Assembly: GCA_030248295.1 (NCBI GenBank)
Contig: JASANH010000523.1
Coordinates: 558,001 to 622,000, forward strand
Source: Mesodorylaimus sp. YZB2_4
Taxonomy: Eukaryota; Nematoda; Enoplea; Dorylaimida; Dorylaimidae
Direction of reading: 5' to 3'
DNA length: 64,000 nucleotides
A program made the translations under genes and the position numbers. Under the pieces are notes generated by a model that saw nothing but the letters and a program-made list of their open reading frames with translations, made no database searches and was not told where the DNA came from. Positions 10,084 through 21,824 of this stretch are shown here, one piece after another (position 1 is the stretch's first letter; each line of letters starts with the position of its first letter).

Positions 10084-12675
10084 TCGAGACTTTCAGGCAT
10101 TATGTACTACGGTACTGTACACTGCAAATATATTCCTTCGTTGGACGTGTTACATCGGGTATAGATAAGAGGGTGGTCGCGGGCAGCACATAGCCCAACC
10201 CGTACCCAGCTCATGCTCTTTCCTGACGGCCAAAAGGTGCCTTGACTCTGTCCCAGATCGCCGGTGTATGCGCCTAAATTGTGCGACTTCGATTTAGGGT
10301 TCCAATGACTGTCTGCTTGCATGAGTCTCTCTCTCTCTCTTGTCACATTGCTGTTACGGAGATTTTAGCACTCGCCCAGACAATCAGTTACATATGGATG
10401 CCCCCTTAACGCCCAACCACAATAATTCTTCTCACGAATAGCACGAAGAGAAATCTACGCTGTGATCGCACAGTGCCTTGCACGTACTCAGAACAGCCAG
10501 TCCTTGATCAAATTATAAAACCATCTTGCGCCTTGCAGCTTGAATTTTTCTTTTATCACCGATCACACGCATGAAATTGCGGTTTGAGCCGAAAACGTCA
10601 TATCCGAAAAAATGCAGTCAAGCGTCAGTCACTTTCAAAACCCAGTTCAAAAAATGCTCTCAGCTATCTTTGTTTCTATTATAGCTAGTCATCCGAAAGG
10701 AATAAGCTTGGCTGGGTTTCTAAGAACGTGTCCAGTCAACCAATTCGAATGTATTCCCCGAGAGTCCCCAAATAGCAACCATTTTCGTTCTAGTTAGTGG
10801 AAGAGTGGATAATTTTACTTCAGGCGGTCCAATGAGGATACGCACTCGACTACCTTCCTTTCATTTTTTTGTCACAATGTCAACAAAGGACTGAATTCTT
10901 GATAGCACCGCGGGACCACATCTGGCATGTCCATTTCTGGCTGTTTCCCTGGAAAACAAGTCGATTCTTCCCCATTAAACTTCTTGTGTATGGAAAACTT
11001 TCTACTTTCCGCCTAGCAGTCACTGTTCCAAAAAAGCTGCACCTGCTTGCTCTTGGGCAAATGAATGGCGTATTCCAAACCATCACTCACATTGGAACCA
11101 CTAGGCTCATTCTTCCCATCCATAGCGCATTCCCATTGCACACAACTGTGATCATTCCCCAGCACATGTCCCTGAAATGTCTTAGAACATGACAAATAAA
11201 ACCCAATTAATCTTTTTCTCTCAATTGGTAAAAAGATCCCCCGAAAGAGCTTGGCAAAGAAATTGCATTTTCAAGATTCGAACGTTTATGAAATCCCTGC
11301 ACGTTCTTTAGCAGTCTACTCTCCAGAGTTGGCTGCTTTCAGCTGACTCGCGCAACAATTGCTTTCGAAAAAGCAGCATTGAGAAAAAGTTCTATTTGCG
11401 GTTCATAAAATCTTTGCGCAGGTGCCATCAGCCTATTTATACTTCTTTGAATTTCTTATTCTTCCTTCCACTTATAAAAATGCTTTTTTAAACCGGATAT
11501 TACGCTCGATGGCCAGATGACTTAGCTATGTAAACAAATGTAAGAAAGCCATTTTGTCGGGAATAGTTCTTGGCTTTCCCACAGAAGTACTAGCGAGCAG
11601 CGTGGGAGGGAAGACACCCAGGGAATTCTCAAATCTGCTAGCGATAATTCACGCTTAGCACGCCACCCAGACTTGCCTCGGCTAAGCAAGTAAGCTGAGT
11701 AGTTGAGGGAGTACTACAAGGTTTTATAATGTTAGGCGTCAAGTACACAAAGTTGGCAGGCGCCGTTTGTGTAATCGAATGCGGACAACACGCAAAGCCA
11801 GTGAAGCTGAATGGTCTAGAACTGGCGTTAGAATACAAAGCAATTGGTTTGGATTTTACGTATTTTCCTCAAGCTAGCTTTTTAGCCATTGTAGCTCGAG
11901 GGTGAGTAGATGTGTGTTATGTGCTTCGTGGACGCAATGCGCAGTTGTTAAGGATATCCCCGCGACCGCGCAAAGATCGATTTCTGTTCCCAGCAGCTGT
12001 GTGCGACTGGCTGACTGGCTGTTGTGTGACAATAGTTGGCAGCAGAACTGGATTCATTTTCCTGTTCAAAGGCGGGCTTGGCCAGGGGTTGTCGTTTACT
12101 AGAGGCAGGCGAGTTGCGTAAGCATAGGCGGGAGAACATTCTTCTTCTTCGAAGGCTGCCTTGTCTGTGCGCCGTGTTTCAGGGCGGTCTACACATTCTG
12201 CATCGTGGCTGCGAGGTGTGCAGCGGTGGCGCAGGAAAGGGCAGCTGGGACAGTCTTGATTGAACGGGAGAAAGTTGACAAGCTTGCTTATATGGATGAT
12301 ACTGAGCGGCATAAGGAAAACGTAATTAGTTTATTAGCCAATTTGTTATCTGCTTGTCATGAGGAGGCAATTGAGAAATCGCAGCGGCCAAGAATTAATT
12401 GCATTGTGGGCGCCATTGGGCATAAATAAGTTATGTCGTGCGCCGATTTTCGATTTTGGGAGTTCTTAGGTATGCGAGTATTTAGCCAATGCTAGACTGG
12501 CCTGACTATGAGATTTAAACTCTCGCAGCCGGATGGTTAGCCAGTCATGACGGGGACATGTTTCCTATGACAGCCGCCGTAGTTACAAGTGCAACTGTCG
12601 CCAAGGTAAACGTAGCTTGTTTTAGGTCACCAGCCGCGCTGGCGACAATCCCCAGATACCTTTCCAATTACGTAA
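10084..12675. other. intergenic, no supported gene
   Basis: About 2.6 kb without a supported gene. A short CT microsatellite lies at 10326-10341. Frames at 11917-12312 (-) and 12205-12429 (+) overlap on opposite strands and have no family similarity. The tract just before 12676 is the likely promoter and 5' UTR of the next gene, without a clear TATA box. Confidence 0.5.
10326..10341. repeat. (CT)n microsatellite
   Basis: About eight CT dinucleotides in a row. Confidence 0.85.
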
Positions 12676-13470
12676 ATGAAGTACACAGTTATGCCAACCT
12701 CGGCCTCGCCCTATTCCACTGCAACCAGGAGACGTCGATTCAATGGCAATGATCCCAAATATCGATGCTGTTGCGGAGGACGATGCCACGTCCGCACGGG
12801 CACCATGTTCGTGGGAGCCGCAGAAATCATAATCATCGGTTTATTCATGATCGGCTCCTGCGTCTGGTTTGTGTACGACGGCTATCGACGTGCGCACGAG
12901 CGTCGATATGGCCTGTACCGCGCGCGCTTTCACGACTCTGACCCTGACGAAGGATATGAAGACAAGGAAATACCCAAATTTGTATTCGATCGCTGGTCGA
13001 TCATCTGGTTATCGACGTGTCTGGCATCGGGCATCCTTTTCCTCTTCACCATCGCCCTGCTTTTCTTGGGGGTAGTTCGAGAGCGGCGAGGACTCCTCAT
13101 TCCTCACATGATATGCCAGATCTTATTCATGATGGCACTGGCGGCCCTATTGATCTACTCCGCCGTGTGTGCAGTTATGGCTGTCGACTCATTAGTCTCA
13201 TCACCAGAACAGCAACCTGGTCAAGTGATCGTGACTGACGAGCGTCGGCGGGCCGTAGCCATCAACCGCCTGACCATCTATTGCTTGCAGACGGCTGCTT
13301 GTTTGCTGGCGCTGGTCGTATTCGGCTCCTTCTTTATGATCATTTATCGCTACTACTGCTACCTGCGCGATTTGGCTTCTTACGAAAACAAGTCCCGTCA
13401 AGGACCAGGCTCCCCGGCCCCTGCTTCTATTATAGACGGTCATCAAACCATCAAACTTTTACAAGCTTGA
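12676..13470 (+). CDS. LAPTM/DUF7027-like four-pass membrane protein
   Basis: Intronless frame of 264 residues. After a polar start comes CCCGGRCHVRTGTMFVGAAEI. The CCxxxCHVRTGT pattern followed directly by the first membrane segment is what begins LAPTM4/5 lysosomal proteins and the related nematode DUF7027 proteins. Four hydrophobic segments can be seen, at about residues 41-65, 106-132, 140-165 and 195-225. A charged loop follows the first, GVVRERRGLLIPHM lies between the second and third, and a Tyr/Arg-rich stretch then leads to the cytoplasmic tail. The same IPHM element occurs in the neighbour at 14461-15453, which points the opposite way, so the two are convergent paralogues. The second Met (MPTSAS) is an alternative start. 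Likely acts in endolysosomal or plasma membrane; substrate unknown. Confidence 0.75.
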   Translation: MKYTVMPTSASPYSTATRRRRFNGNDPKYRCCCGGRCHVRTGTMFVGAAEIIIIGLFMIGSCVWFVYDGYRRAHERRYGLYRARFHDSDPDEGYEDKEIPKFVFDRWSIIWLSTCLASGILFLFTIALLFLGVVRERRGLLIPHMICQILFMMALAALLIYSAVCAVMAVDSLVSSPEQQPGQVIVTDERRRAVAINRLTIYCLQTAACLLALVVFGSFFMIIYRYYCYLRDLASYENKSRQGPGSPAPASIIDGHQTIKLLQA

Positions 13471-14460
13471 AACTTAAAATTTTAACAGCTTTATTTTACA
13501 ATACGTACTTTGCGTGTGCACCTTGAAGCTCGATTTCCAGGTAATGTGTGCTGTGTGGTTCGAGGTCAGCTTGTGTGGGCATAATGGCGGCAAGGAAGAT
13601 TCGCTTTTGATCTCCATAAGGCTTACCTTTGCTTATTTGAGCATCATAACATTGTGGGGTACCTAGTCGTGCCTATTATATTTTAGTACAAAACATACTT
13701 TTATGGCAGAGTGAATACGTTTCCGGCTTTTTAGAATGTGATGTATGTTCAGAGTGCGTCGCGATGTGATGGAACAATTGACATAAAATGTGTAGCGACG
13801 AGCATACCCCTATCCATCCATCACCCATACCGTTTGCGCAGGTCTCCTTGATTGAGACTCGTAACCCGATTTTGACAAATCTGCTTTTCTCCTCCCGAAG
13901 TGAGTTTGGAGCACTCGTATGGTTTCATATGCACCTTGTTATGCACCCGTTCGATGTTACGCCTTTGCAAAACGGGAGTGATGACTGACAAATAGTAGTT
14001 CTACTTTTCAATATTTGATGTGCAGGAATGCTAATCGGATTGAACAGCTGTGCTGTAGACTCGCCTGCTTCTATTCGACAGGCTGGTTTATGTCAGTATA
14101 AACTTTATGAATATCTTATGATCTTTCGAGTGGATTCACCTTGGCATTTTGTTTGCAATTCGCACTTTCGTTAGTCACAACAGACTCTCTTTCAAACATC
14201 CGAGGAAAACATAGGTTGACCGCAAGGATACTGTCTAGGGATGGTGTGATCATGATACAGTCATGTTTAAAACACTTTCACGGACATTACCCATTGCAAA
14301 AGATGCCGAGAAATATCAGTTCCAATATTAGACAACACGTAGAATTATACACTGTAGTTCGAAGGCGGCTACGCACCAGCTTGGCGCGTAAAGGTACTGC
14401 ATAACACATGGGGTGATACTTGTTTATAATGATCGTGATAGCCGGTCAAGTAGTTCTGGT
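13471..14460. other. convergent intergenic region
   Basis: This lies between the 3' ends of two convergent tetraspan genes, so it should hold both 3' UTRs. No other gene was seen. Confidence 0.5.
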
Positions 14461-14608
14461 CTAAGTATAGCGGTGTCCGTAGTTGTAGGCTGCCATACCA
14501 TACGGGTTCGCGTAAGTGGCGTATATGGGCTGTTGCTGGTACATGTAAGCCGCGGCGGCGGGGCTTGTAGCTTGCGTTTGTGGTTGTTGCTGCTGGCCAG
14601 ATTGGTTC

Positions 14609-14639
<31 letters not shown>

Positions 14640-15453
14640 GCTGTTGTTGCTGCTGTTTCTGTTGCTGCTGCAATTGTTGATGATGGTGCTGCTGCTGCTG
14701 CTGTTGGAGTTGCTGCTGATATTGGCGTTGCTGTTGTTGGTACATGGCGTAATAGGGCGAGGTGCAGGCTTGGATACGTCTCATTTTCTCTTTGATGTAA
14801 CGATAACCTCGGATGGTCATAATGAGAAAATAGATTTGCAAGCCAGCGAAAATCGTAAACACCACTATGAAACCGCCAAAGCTCAGAAGGATTTTTGTGC
14901 ATGCATCGCCTTGACGGGTTTGGGCGCAAGTGCTCGATGTGGACACAGTGACGGCAGCAAAGATGAACAAGGCCGATCCCGCGAATAAGGTTAATATGGC
15001 TAATACTTGGGCTACCATGTGTGGGATGAGTAATCGGGGCCTCAGTTTCCTCACTCCGACCATCATCAGGATGACCGCAGTAATACCAATCACGGCCGAT
15101 CCAACACCGACGCATAGGACTGCCAATGGGTTCTGTGCATAGACCCAGTTGTAATCATTGTAGGATGATCCATAAGGTCGAGCAGGAGTGACTTGCTCGA
15201 TTCCAGAATCCAATGCTTGTGTATCAGTTAAATTAGCAGCGGAAGCTCCAGTCTCAAGAAGAACGTAAGTGGCTACGACTGCTGCCAACTCAGCGATCAG
15301 GAAAACCACTTCGAATGCCCCCATTATTAGCAATCCCTTGCTCACGTGACAGCAGCAGCACTTGTTATAGTGGGCTTCATCTTCCCGTTCCGCCATCGCT
15401 TCGTCGACTAGCTTCTTGGCAGGTTGAGGAGGATAGAAAACCTGAGCCGCCAT
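14461..15453 (-). CDS. LAPTM/DUF7027-like four-pass protein with polyglutamine tail
   Basis: Intronless frame of 330 residues. CCCCHVSKGLLIMG begins the first membrane segment, as in the paralogue at 12676-13470. Four hydrophobic segments lie at about residues 39-67, 108-133, 143-168 and 187-213. RPRLLIPHMVAQ between the second and third matches RRGLLIPHMICQ of the paralogue. An extracellular loop carries an NLT sequon. From about residue 235 the C-terminal tail is dominated by Gln, with a pure run of 16 Gln and a His patch, then Ala/Tyr/Gln-rich sequence ending YNYGHRYT. Such tails are cytoplasmic and disordered. Polyglutamine is absent from the paralogue, so it was added after duplication. 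Role unknown beyond membrane location; the Tyr-rich end could carry sorting signals. Confidence 0.75.
14608..14655 (-). repeat. CAA/CAG tract coding 16 glutamines
   Basis: Mostly CAA codons with interspersed CAG on the minus strand, flanked by an Asn codon and a Lys codon. Further imperfect Gln/His codons continue to about 14745. Mixed CAA/CAG makes it more stable than a pure CAG repeat. Confidence 0.9.
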
Positions 15454-16603
15454 GTCGTCGCCGAAAGGTAAGAAGAAGTAATTATGGCTACCTAAAGGGA
15501 TGGATCTTGTGTCAAATGTGCATCAAGAAGTTGATACGCCTTTCCAGATCAACACTCTTGGGCGACAGTAAATACAAGATAGGTACGCCGACCGACCTTG
15601 ACTGGTGAGCGGCGGCGGACTATGTATGGAAAGAAAGGATATGTGAGAAATGCATTGCTTTCGTATTCGCAGAGTGTATCCTAAACGAGGGCGCGCATTA
15701 GAGGAAAACTGTAACATACGATAGAAGTCGAGTAAATGTGAACGTCCCGAAATGAGATCGCATTAGTTTTCCAGGATTTATTGTGCATGAAGAAAAACTC
15801 GGTTGGTACTGCCATGGCCACTCGGGCACTTTCTATTTTGACTGACCTGAGGTCGCATTCACAAAAACGTAAGAATACATCGAGACACTGATGCAGTCGA
15901 TTGTTTTTATCTCCCGAGGTCTGAAATGTTTTTGCTCGTCCATATACGGGTACTGTACCATATTGGACTTGGCAATTCGAGAATGCGTGAACGACTTTGC
16001 GGCTCCCTGTCACTCAGCCAGACTATGAGATCAAGGCGAAGCCCGAGAAACGATAGACAAAACAAAGACGAATGATGCGGGCAATGTGCCCTGTGCTGTA
16101 CAAACCTGACGTGTATTTTGGAAGTCATGGTGCGAAATAGAAAAACAGCTGCTGGTCCCGTACAGTAGGTGGCGAGAACTCCCTCGCTCACTCCTACTGT
16201 AATTACGCAAGGATTCGCAATTTTTAGGAGCACATGTCTGCTGATGATGGCTGATGGTGGACACTCATCTGGGTAAAAGCATGTATCTATGGACACCAGA
16301 AATCGTTTCAAGGCCAACTGAATCAGATTAGACTAGCACAATAACCTGACCCAACTGACGATGAGTGCGCAGGTCCATTATTGTTTCAGCCTCTGATGCC
16401 ATAACAGCTTGTCGAATGTTCCTTGACAATAGAATCGATGGTTGTGTGTTGGAGCACCATGACGATATCGAGATGTAACCAGGAGACTGCCCATTAGCTG
16501 TCACAGTCGCCTTTTAAACTGTCTGAAGCTTGGCTGGAAGGCAGAGGTGTAACACTATTGACCGCTCTTCCAAATGTTCGCAGTCGCCTTTCAAGAACCG
16601 AAA
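15454..16603. other. divergent intergenic region
   Basis: This is the upstream region of two divergent genes (15453, - and 16604, +). Several open frames have no support. The promoters of both must lie here, but no motif could be assigned. Confidence 0.5.
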
Positions 16604-19600
16604 ATGGATGGCGTGGTTCGCCTGGTGTACAGTTATGGATACCGAAATCCCGATTTCACCAATCTCGGAGAGGACGAGGCCACCGATTTACGCTATGTGT
16701 GTGACTATTGCAGCAATGACAGCAGTAGAGGATACTTCATCTCGACGACCACGGAAGCGTTCGAAGATGAAGCCAGTACAACTGAGGAGTTGACAACTTG
16801 GGTCGCAGATTCTGAGACATCTTGGAACGAGACAGCGTCAGTGTTTTGTTACTCGCTTATAAGGAGCCGAGGAGCAGATATAGGGGAGGGGGGTGGGGGG
16901 TAATGTGATTGGCACAATACAGACGTATACTGTAGCTCCCACATTTGAAGGTATGAATCGTAATTATAATTACAGGATCTGCGAGATCAGTAGAAGCATC
17001 GATGGAATACTTTTCGAACGTTATATTTTGTTGCCAGCGGTAAGCCTCATGCGTGTATTTCTGAAGCATGTTACCTGAGATCATTTTTAATTCAGGCCCT
17101 GATTCTCACTATTCTATCCTTCCTGCTTCGTCGCCGCCGCTTGGCATTGCAGTGTTGCTCTGGACGTCCGGGCCTGATTTTGTAAGAAGGGTACAGCTCA
17201 CGCCATTTGATGTCTGTCCAGCAGCTAAGTATATTTCAGCCCAGTAAATCTAGTCGATTATCAGAAGAATAGATTCACCTTCGTAGCAGCGTTTACTCTG
17301 AGCGGATGGCACATGCTGTTCATGATCTTCGACGGGCCGCCTTTTTATGACTGGGAAACTCAACCGAGTCGAATTACGTTTCCAGACCCTCCTTGGATTA
17401 TATTACCCAACACGAAAGGTAAGTGTCCAACTATGGACGATACTCGTAACTAGTGCAACCTATCATGATGCGCTATCGGTTTTTCAAGCGTTCTTCGTTG
17501 CCGTGGGTTGCATACAATACGCCATAGTCTACTACCCTGTTTTCGCTGCCCTCTCTTCGCACCACATCGTCGGATATGTGGCAGGCACACTGTATACCTG
17601 GACCTTGGCGTGCGTCTTCGCCTTGGATGATTATTTGTGCCCGAAAGGTCAGACCAAGGTACACTGACAGTTTGACGTCATACGTACTGTATATGTCACA
17701 GATTGCATTCATGCTTTTTAGGAAATGGTGATATTGACCTATCTGAGTGTGGCACCACCATTGCTCTGCTTGGTCTATCTGGCGATCGTGTTTCCAGTTA
17801 GAGTCGTTCAAGAACTTCGCCTGAAATGCGATGTAGCGAAGGTACTGTTCTGCTTGCTTTCACTTTCGTCATGCAAAACATGCTTTCGTCATCATTTTCT
17901 AGACGCATCCGTTTCTGCAAACTAAATCTTTCCCCGAAGCGCAGTATGTTAAGGATCTACTAAACCGCCACAGACAACCACCGTAAGCAGGTTGTCAGCT
18001 CGGCTGCTGCATTGCTTTATTATGGGTTTTATTTCAGGCCGCCAGAAAAGCTGCCTTTAGCTCAACGTATCAAGAGCATGATATACGTTCCCACACCAGG
18101 TACTGTATGTCCTACAAAGCCTAGCTTCATTTCAAGCCTTCAAAGTCTTTTTCTCCTTGCGCAGGTTTCAAGTACTCTGTCAGTGCTCTCACGGGCGCAT
18201 CTCTGGGCATATGTTTCGCTTTCATGGTAACTGGGGACAACATGGTTGTGAGGGGGCAGCTTTCAAGCAGCATGTTTTAGGCTTATATCCTATTTCTTCA
18301 AGCCGGTTATGACCTGTGGGAGAAGGTAGAAACTGTCTTGAAACCGGCAGTTCGCGCAGCCAAGAAGCGAGACTTGACCTCAACGGATCCACAGGTGCAA
18401 TTCTGGAACATGGTTATGATGATAATCAACTCACCCAATCAGACATGCGCGAGCTTTGTGACAAGGGGTATATTCTGGCTGGACACATTTAAAGGTAAGA
18501 TGGTGCGAAAGGTGTAATCGTGTGAGCAACATGGTGCTCTTTAGGCTGCTACTATGCGTCTCTGACCATTGCGTTCGTCAACATTGTCATTTGCGTTCTA
18601 TTGGCTGTAAAGAACTACAAGGCCAATATGCTCATGATCTATCAAAGTCGCCAACATGATATCAGTCCAGCCGAGGACTATCAGCCAAGAACACTTTTGC
18701 TGGCGGCGGCCAAATACGTTGGATTTCAGGCAGCCTATGCGACCTGGGGTAAGAAGAAAAAACAGCCTTATTCCACAGAGTGACCAGCTATCTATAGTTT
18801 AGGTTTTATCATTCAATTCTTCTTGCTTTTCATCGGTTTCATCGTCATTTCCGGCTTTTTCAACTTACTATGCCCTGACACCATTATTAGGCTCATCACA
18901 AAGATTGTGCAATACTTTTGGTATGGCCCCTTTTTCTTGCTGCTTGGAAGCCGGTTATGGCCTGTGGGAAGGTAGAACCTGCCTCATTGCAGTCCAAGTA
19001 GTCCAAGTAGTCCATGCATGTCTAGCAGTCTGAGTAGACCAGTATGTCTTATGTCTTTTGTCTTTTCATTGTCAGGATAACAATTGTAGTCATCATTGTC
19101 ATATTTGTGACGCAGTACCTGATGGGTAGATTCTTGTTCCTTTTGAAGAACGACAAGGACGAGAAGGTATTGGCACTGGACAACAGGTAAGTGCTCCATA
19201 TTTCCAGCTTGGTACAGCCTGATCGCACTGCCTTTTTAGACGTCTATTCTTCAACTTCAATTATTTCGCAATTTATTCGAACACAGCACTCGGTGTGGTT
19301 TCGTGCATCGTACGCATCCTCAAATCGTTTCTCCTCGGCTTGTACATTTTGCCTCGTTTGGATATGAGCATCCTGAACAGGCATTTCGAATGGTTTGACA
19401 CAAGTATAAAAGCACTGCGTTGACTGCGTACTTTCCATGCAGTTAAAATCTTGCCCCTTACTGCAGGTTTCATGAGTTTTGTCGGTTTGCTCTATCTGGA
19501 GAACGCCCATCGGAATCCAGTTATGATCGTTGCAACTGGATTCATGGTCGAAGGACACATGCAACGACAGGCCAATTATCAAAATGTGTTCGCAATCACT

Positions 19601-19890
19601 GCAGGTCACGAAGCCTTTTGCATGCTTTGAAGTTATGTTTAAGGTTATATACAGGAGGTGTGCATGTTTCAGGAGGAAAGGCCCAACAGAGTTCCAACAA
19701 ACAAACAGATCGCTATAAAACAGTGCGAAATCGATGGCACCTGGCTTGGACGATGCAAAACAACCCTGGCCTACGCTTGCATCGTAAGAAGATGTTGGAA
19801 AATATTCGAGCAGTTGAGGATCCCACGTTGGGGGAAATGATTTATGAGAAACGCAGTTCCCGCGGCACGCCACCACCGGTTGTTTGGTGA
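16604..19890 (+). CDS. STRA6-like multi-pass membrane receptor/transporter
   Basis: Sixteen exons give about 740 residues (human STRA6 is 667). Exons: 16604-16836 (donor tentative), 16976-17039, 17096-17181, 17240-17418, 17489-17658, 17722-17841, 17903-17982, 18038-18099, 18165-18226, 18281-18494, 18545-18748, 18803-18920, 19076-19186, 19240-19403, 19467-19604 and 19673-19890. All phases close. The N-terminus is Ser/Thr/Glu-rich with an NET sequon and is extracellular. Family marks are CCSGRPGL near the start of the membrane part, ILKSFLLGLYILPRLDMSI, GFMSFVGLLYLENAHRNPVM and the C-terminal RNRWHLAWTMQNNPGL. STRA6 takes up retinol from retinol-binding protein through an unusual membrane fold and binds calmodulin. 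Whether the worm protein handles retinoids is unknown. An upstream in-frame Met lies at 16574. Confidence 0.88.
18949..18990 (+). repeat. decayed copy of STRA6 exon fragment inside an intron
   Basis: The intron after 18920 contains AGCCGGTTATGGCCTGTGGG and then AAGGTAGAACCTG. This nearly repeats the coding segment at 18301-18335 of the same gene with a 2-base deletion and a few substitutions. It is followed by short AGTCCAAGT tandem units. The deletion would shift the frame, so it is not a usable exon. Confidence 0.75.
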
Positions 19891-20094
19891 ATGTAATCGT
19901 AGTCATTTGGGAATTATGTCTTCACTTTTTCGCGCAGTTAGACCGCACTCGGGTATCACACACGGGTTTTTCGCACTGCTTGATGGTGTGATGTCTGTAA
20001 GCTATGGCATCAACAGTACTTATTTGCACACAGTGTACCTACTGTAGGTAGATTTTGACGAACTTGCTCCACCACTATGCTCGAGCATTTTCAT

Positions 20095-20235
20095 GTATCA
20101 CGACATCACCAAAGGCTTATGTGCACTCGAGGGTGAAGGGACACATTACACACGAAATGATCTAGCAGGCTGCGAGTCGAGGCACTGCACACCTGGCGTG
20201 AGGCAGACGCCTAACACGCCAGGCCACGAGCCTAT
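20095..20235 (+). repeat. dispersed repeat family, copy B
   Basis: GACATCACCAAAGGCTTATG, GAGGGTGAAGGGACACATTA and CACGAAATGAT are followed by GCGAGTCGAG and GGCAGACGCCTAACACGCC. The left part matches the reverse complement of copy D (about 61285-61420) best and the right part matches copy A. Confidence 0.7.
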
Positions 20236-20389
20236 TTGCGGTGACATAGTCAACAATATTTATCTGACTGTCCTTATTGTCTTTACAAGTAATAAATTTG
20301 TTGTGCCCATCACTTGTCACTCCTCCGAAGGCGCTGATTCGACTCTCTCAATCAATTTATGACTGGCTGAACTGGTCAAGTAAATCGCA

Positions 20390-21430
20390 ACCGAAATATC
20401 GTTTTGTCGCGAAAGTCTTCTTTGATCTGAAGTAGGCATTCGACCAAGTGCCGCATGGCCAACTCCTTCAGAGCCTGGAGTTCGTGCACCAACTCAGCCC
20501 AACACTCCGGCGATGGCTCAGTTGTCGACAACGCCACATCCGTAGCTCACTCAATAAGCTCAGATGTCCCTCAAGGCACTATTTTATCACCGACGCTATT
20601 CATTTCATACATGAATGATGTCCTTGTCGAATTTGAGCGGACTTTCCCTGGTATGCTCCTTCAAGCGCATGCTGATGACCTTGCGTTGTTCGCCCCTGGG
20701 GAAAATTGTGCGGCACTTTAAATCCGATTACAATCAGGAATTGACTTAATTGCTAATCAAGTCGCGGCCCTTGGCCTCTCTTTCACCATCAAGAAAACTC
20801 AAGCTTGCGTCTTCCGGCTCGATCACAAGGCAATAGATTTGCCTTCTGTCACCCTCCAGGGGGAGCCAGCTAATTTTTCAGATTCGGCAAAATACCTCGG
20901 GGTCCAATTCTCATCGAACATGCGCTTCACCCAACATTGCCAGGAAATTGCCAGTTCAGCAAGGCAAATGATCGGTGCTTTTCGACAAAACTTTGGCAAA
21001 TTGGCTTCAAAGGTTCTCCACAGCATTTACATTCAATGTGTGAGGCTCCGGCTTTGAATACGGGTGCTGCACATGGGCCCCAACTGACAACCAGCAGGGT
21101 TTATGTTACGAGCTGGAACGTGCCCAAAAGTTTGCCGCAAGATCTGTCAGAAACGACTGGCATCAGCTATGAGGAAATGCGGTCACAACTTTAATGGCCT
21201 TCCCTCCCTGAACGGCGAAAGATATCAAGTTACGAACCTTTTACAAATTTTACGACGGAATGCAGGCTTATCTTTGTCGCTCATTTTGTCCACTAAGCGG
21301 AATCGGGCTGGCGAGTCAGCTCCAGGACCACCCAACTGCATCAACTCCAAATAACGAGCCCAAGAACGGAAGCATACAAGCAATCATTCAAATACTCAGC
21401 AATGATCTCATGGAATGATCTTCGATATAT
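20390..21430 (+). pseudogene. non-LTR retrotransposon reverse transcriptase, decayed
   Basis: Reverse transcriptase blocks appear in order but in broken frames. FFDLK*AFDQVPHGQLL has a TAG stop inside it. SSDVPQGTILSPTLFISYMN is followed by HADDLALFAPG, the catalytic A/D-D box with YADD changed to HADD. A downstream piece contains AKYLGVQFSSNMRFTQHC, a block typical of LINE-type RT thumb and connection regions. C-terminal fragments continue in shifted frames to about 21430. At least one frameshift lies between the first two blocks and others follow. No endonuclease domain was seen, so it is also 5'-truncated, as usual for LINE copies. Confidence 0.85.
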
Positions 21431-21499
21431 ATATCCAAGATCATTTCCATGTTTTATGCAGCATATTTCGTGACAATTTCAAAATTTCTCGCGATTTTT

Positions 21500-21555
21500 A
21501 TTTTATTTTATTCTGCGACGCCCGTTGGGACGTAAAATAGCATAGCATAGCACGG
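21500..21555 (+). repeat. simple-sequence tail of the LINE fragment
   Basis: TTTTATTTTATTTTATT and then ATAGCATAGCATAGCA lie just beyond the reverse transcriptase remnant. Short tandem 3' tails are common for non-LTR elements; this is probably the original 3' end. Confidence 0.5.
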
Positions 21556-21824
21556 CAGAAGGCAGATGCTTCTCGGTAGTAATCGTAAGACTCCGCAGTA
21601 ACACAATTTACCACGCAACCCCATTATCGTCCTCTACTGTGTAACTGTACTCGATTCTGCCACGACTCCACATCTATAGAGTCGGTAGGTATGCCTTTAT
21701 CTGGGCGCATGGCTTACAATCGGCTTTACAATTTACCGAAATAGCATGACGCTCGCTGCGGGCGAGTAGTCAGTGCACAGTCGTCGCGGCGGTCGCTTGT
21801 ACATTTCGTCAGTTCGTTGAGGGA

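Noticed and set aside
11917..12429. Overlapping frames of 131 (-) and 74 (+) codons
   Set aside because: They lie antisense to each other with no family pattern; Cys/His spacing does not form a zinc finger.
14413..14988. Long plus-strand Leu/Val-rich frame
   Set aside because: It is the antisense of the polyglutamine gene; the Leu run is only the reverse of CAA/CAG codons.
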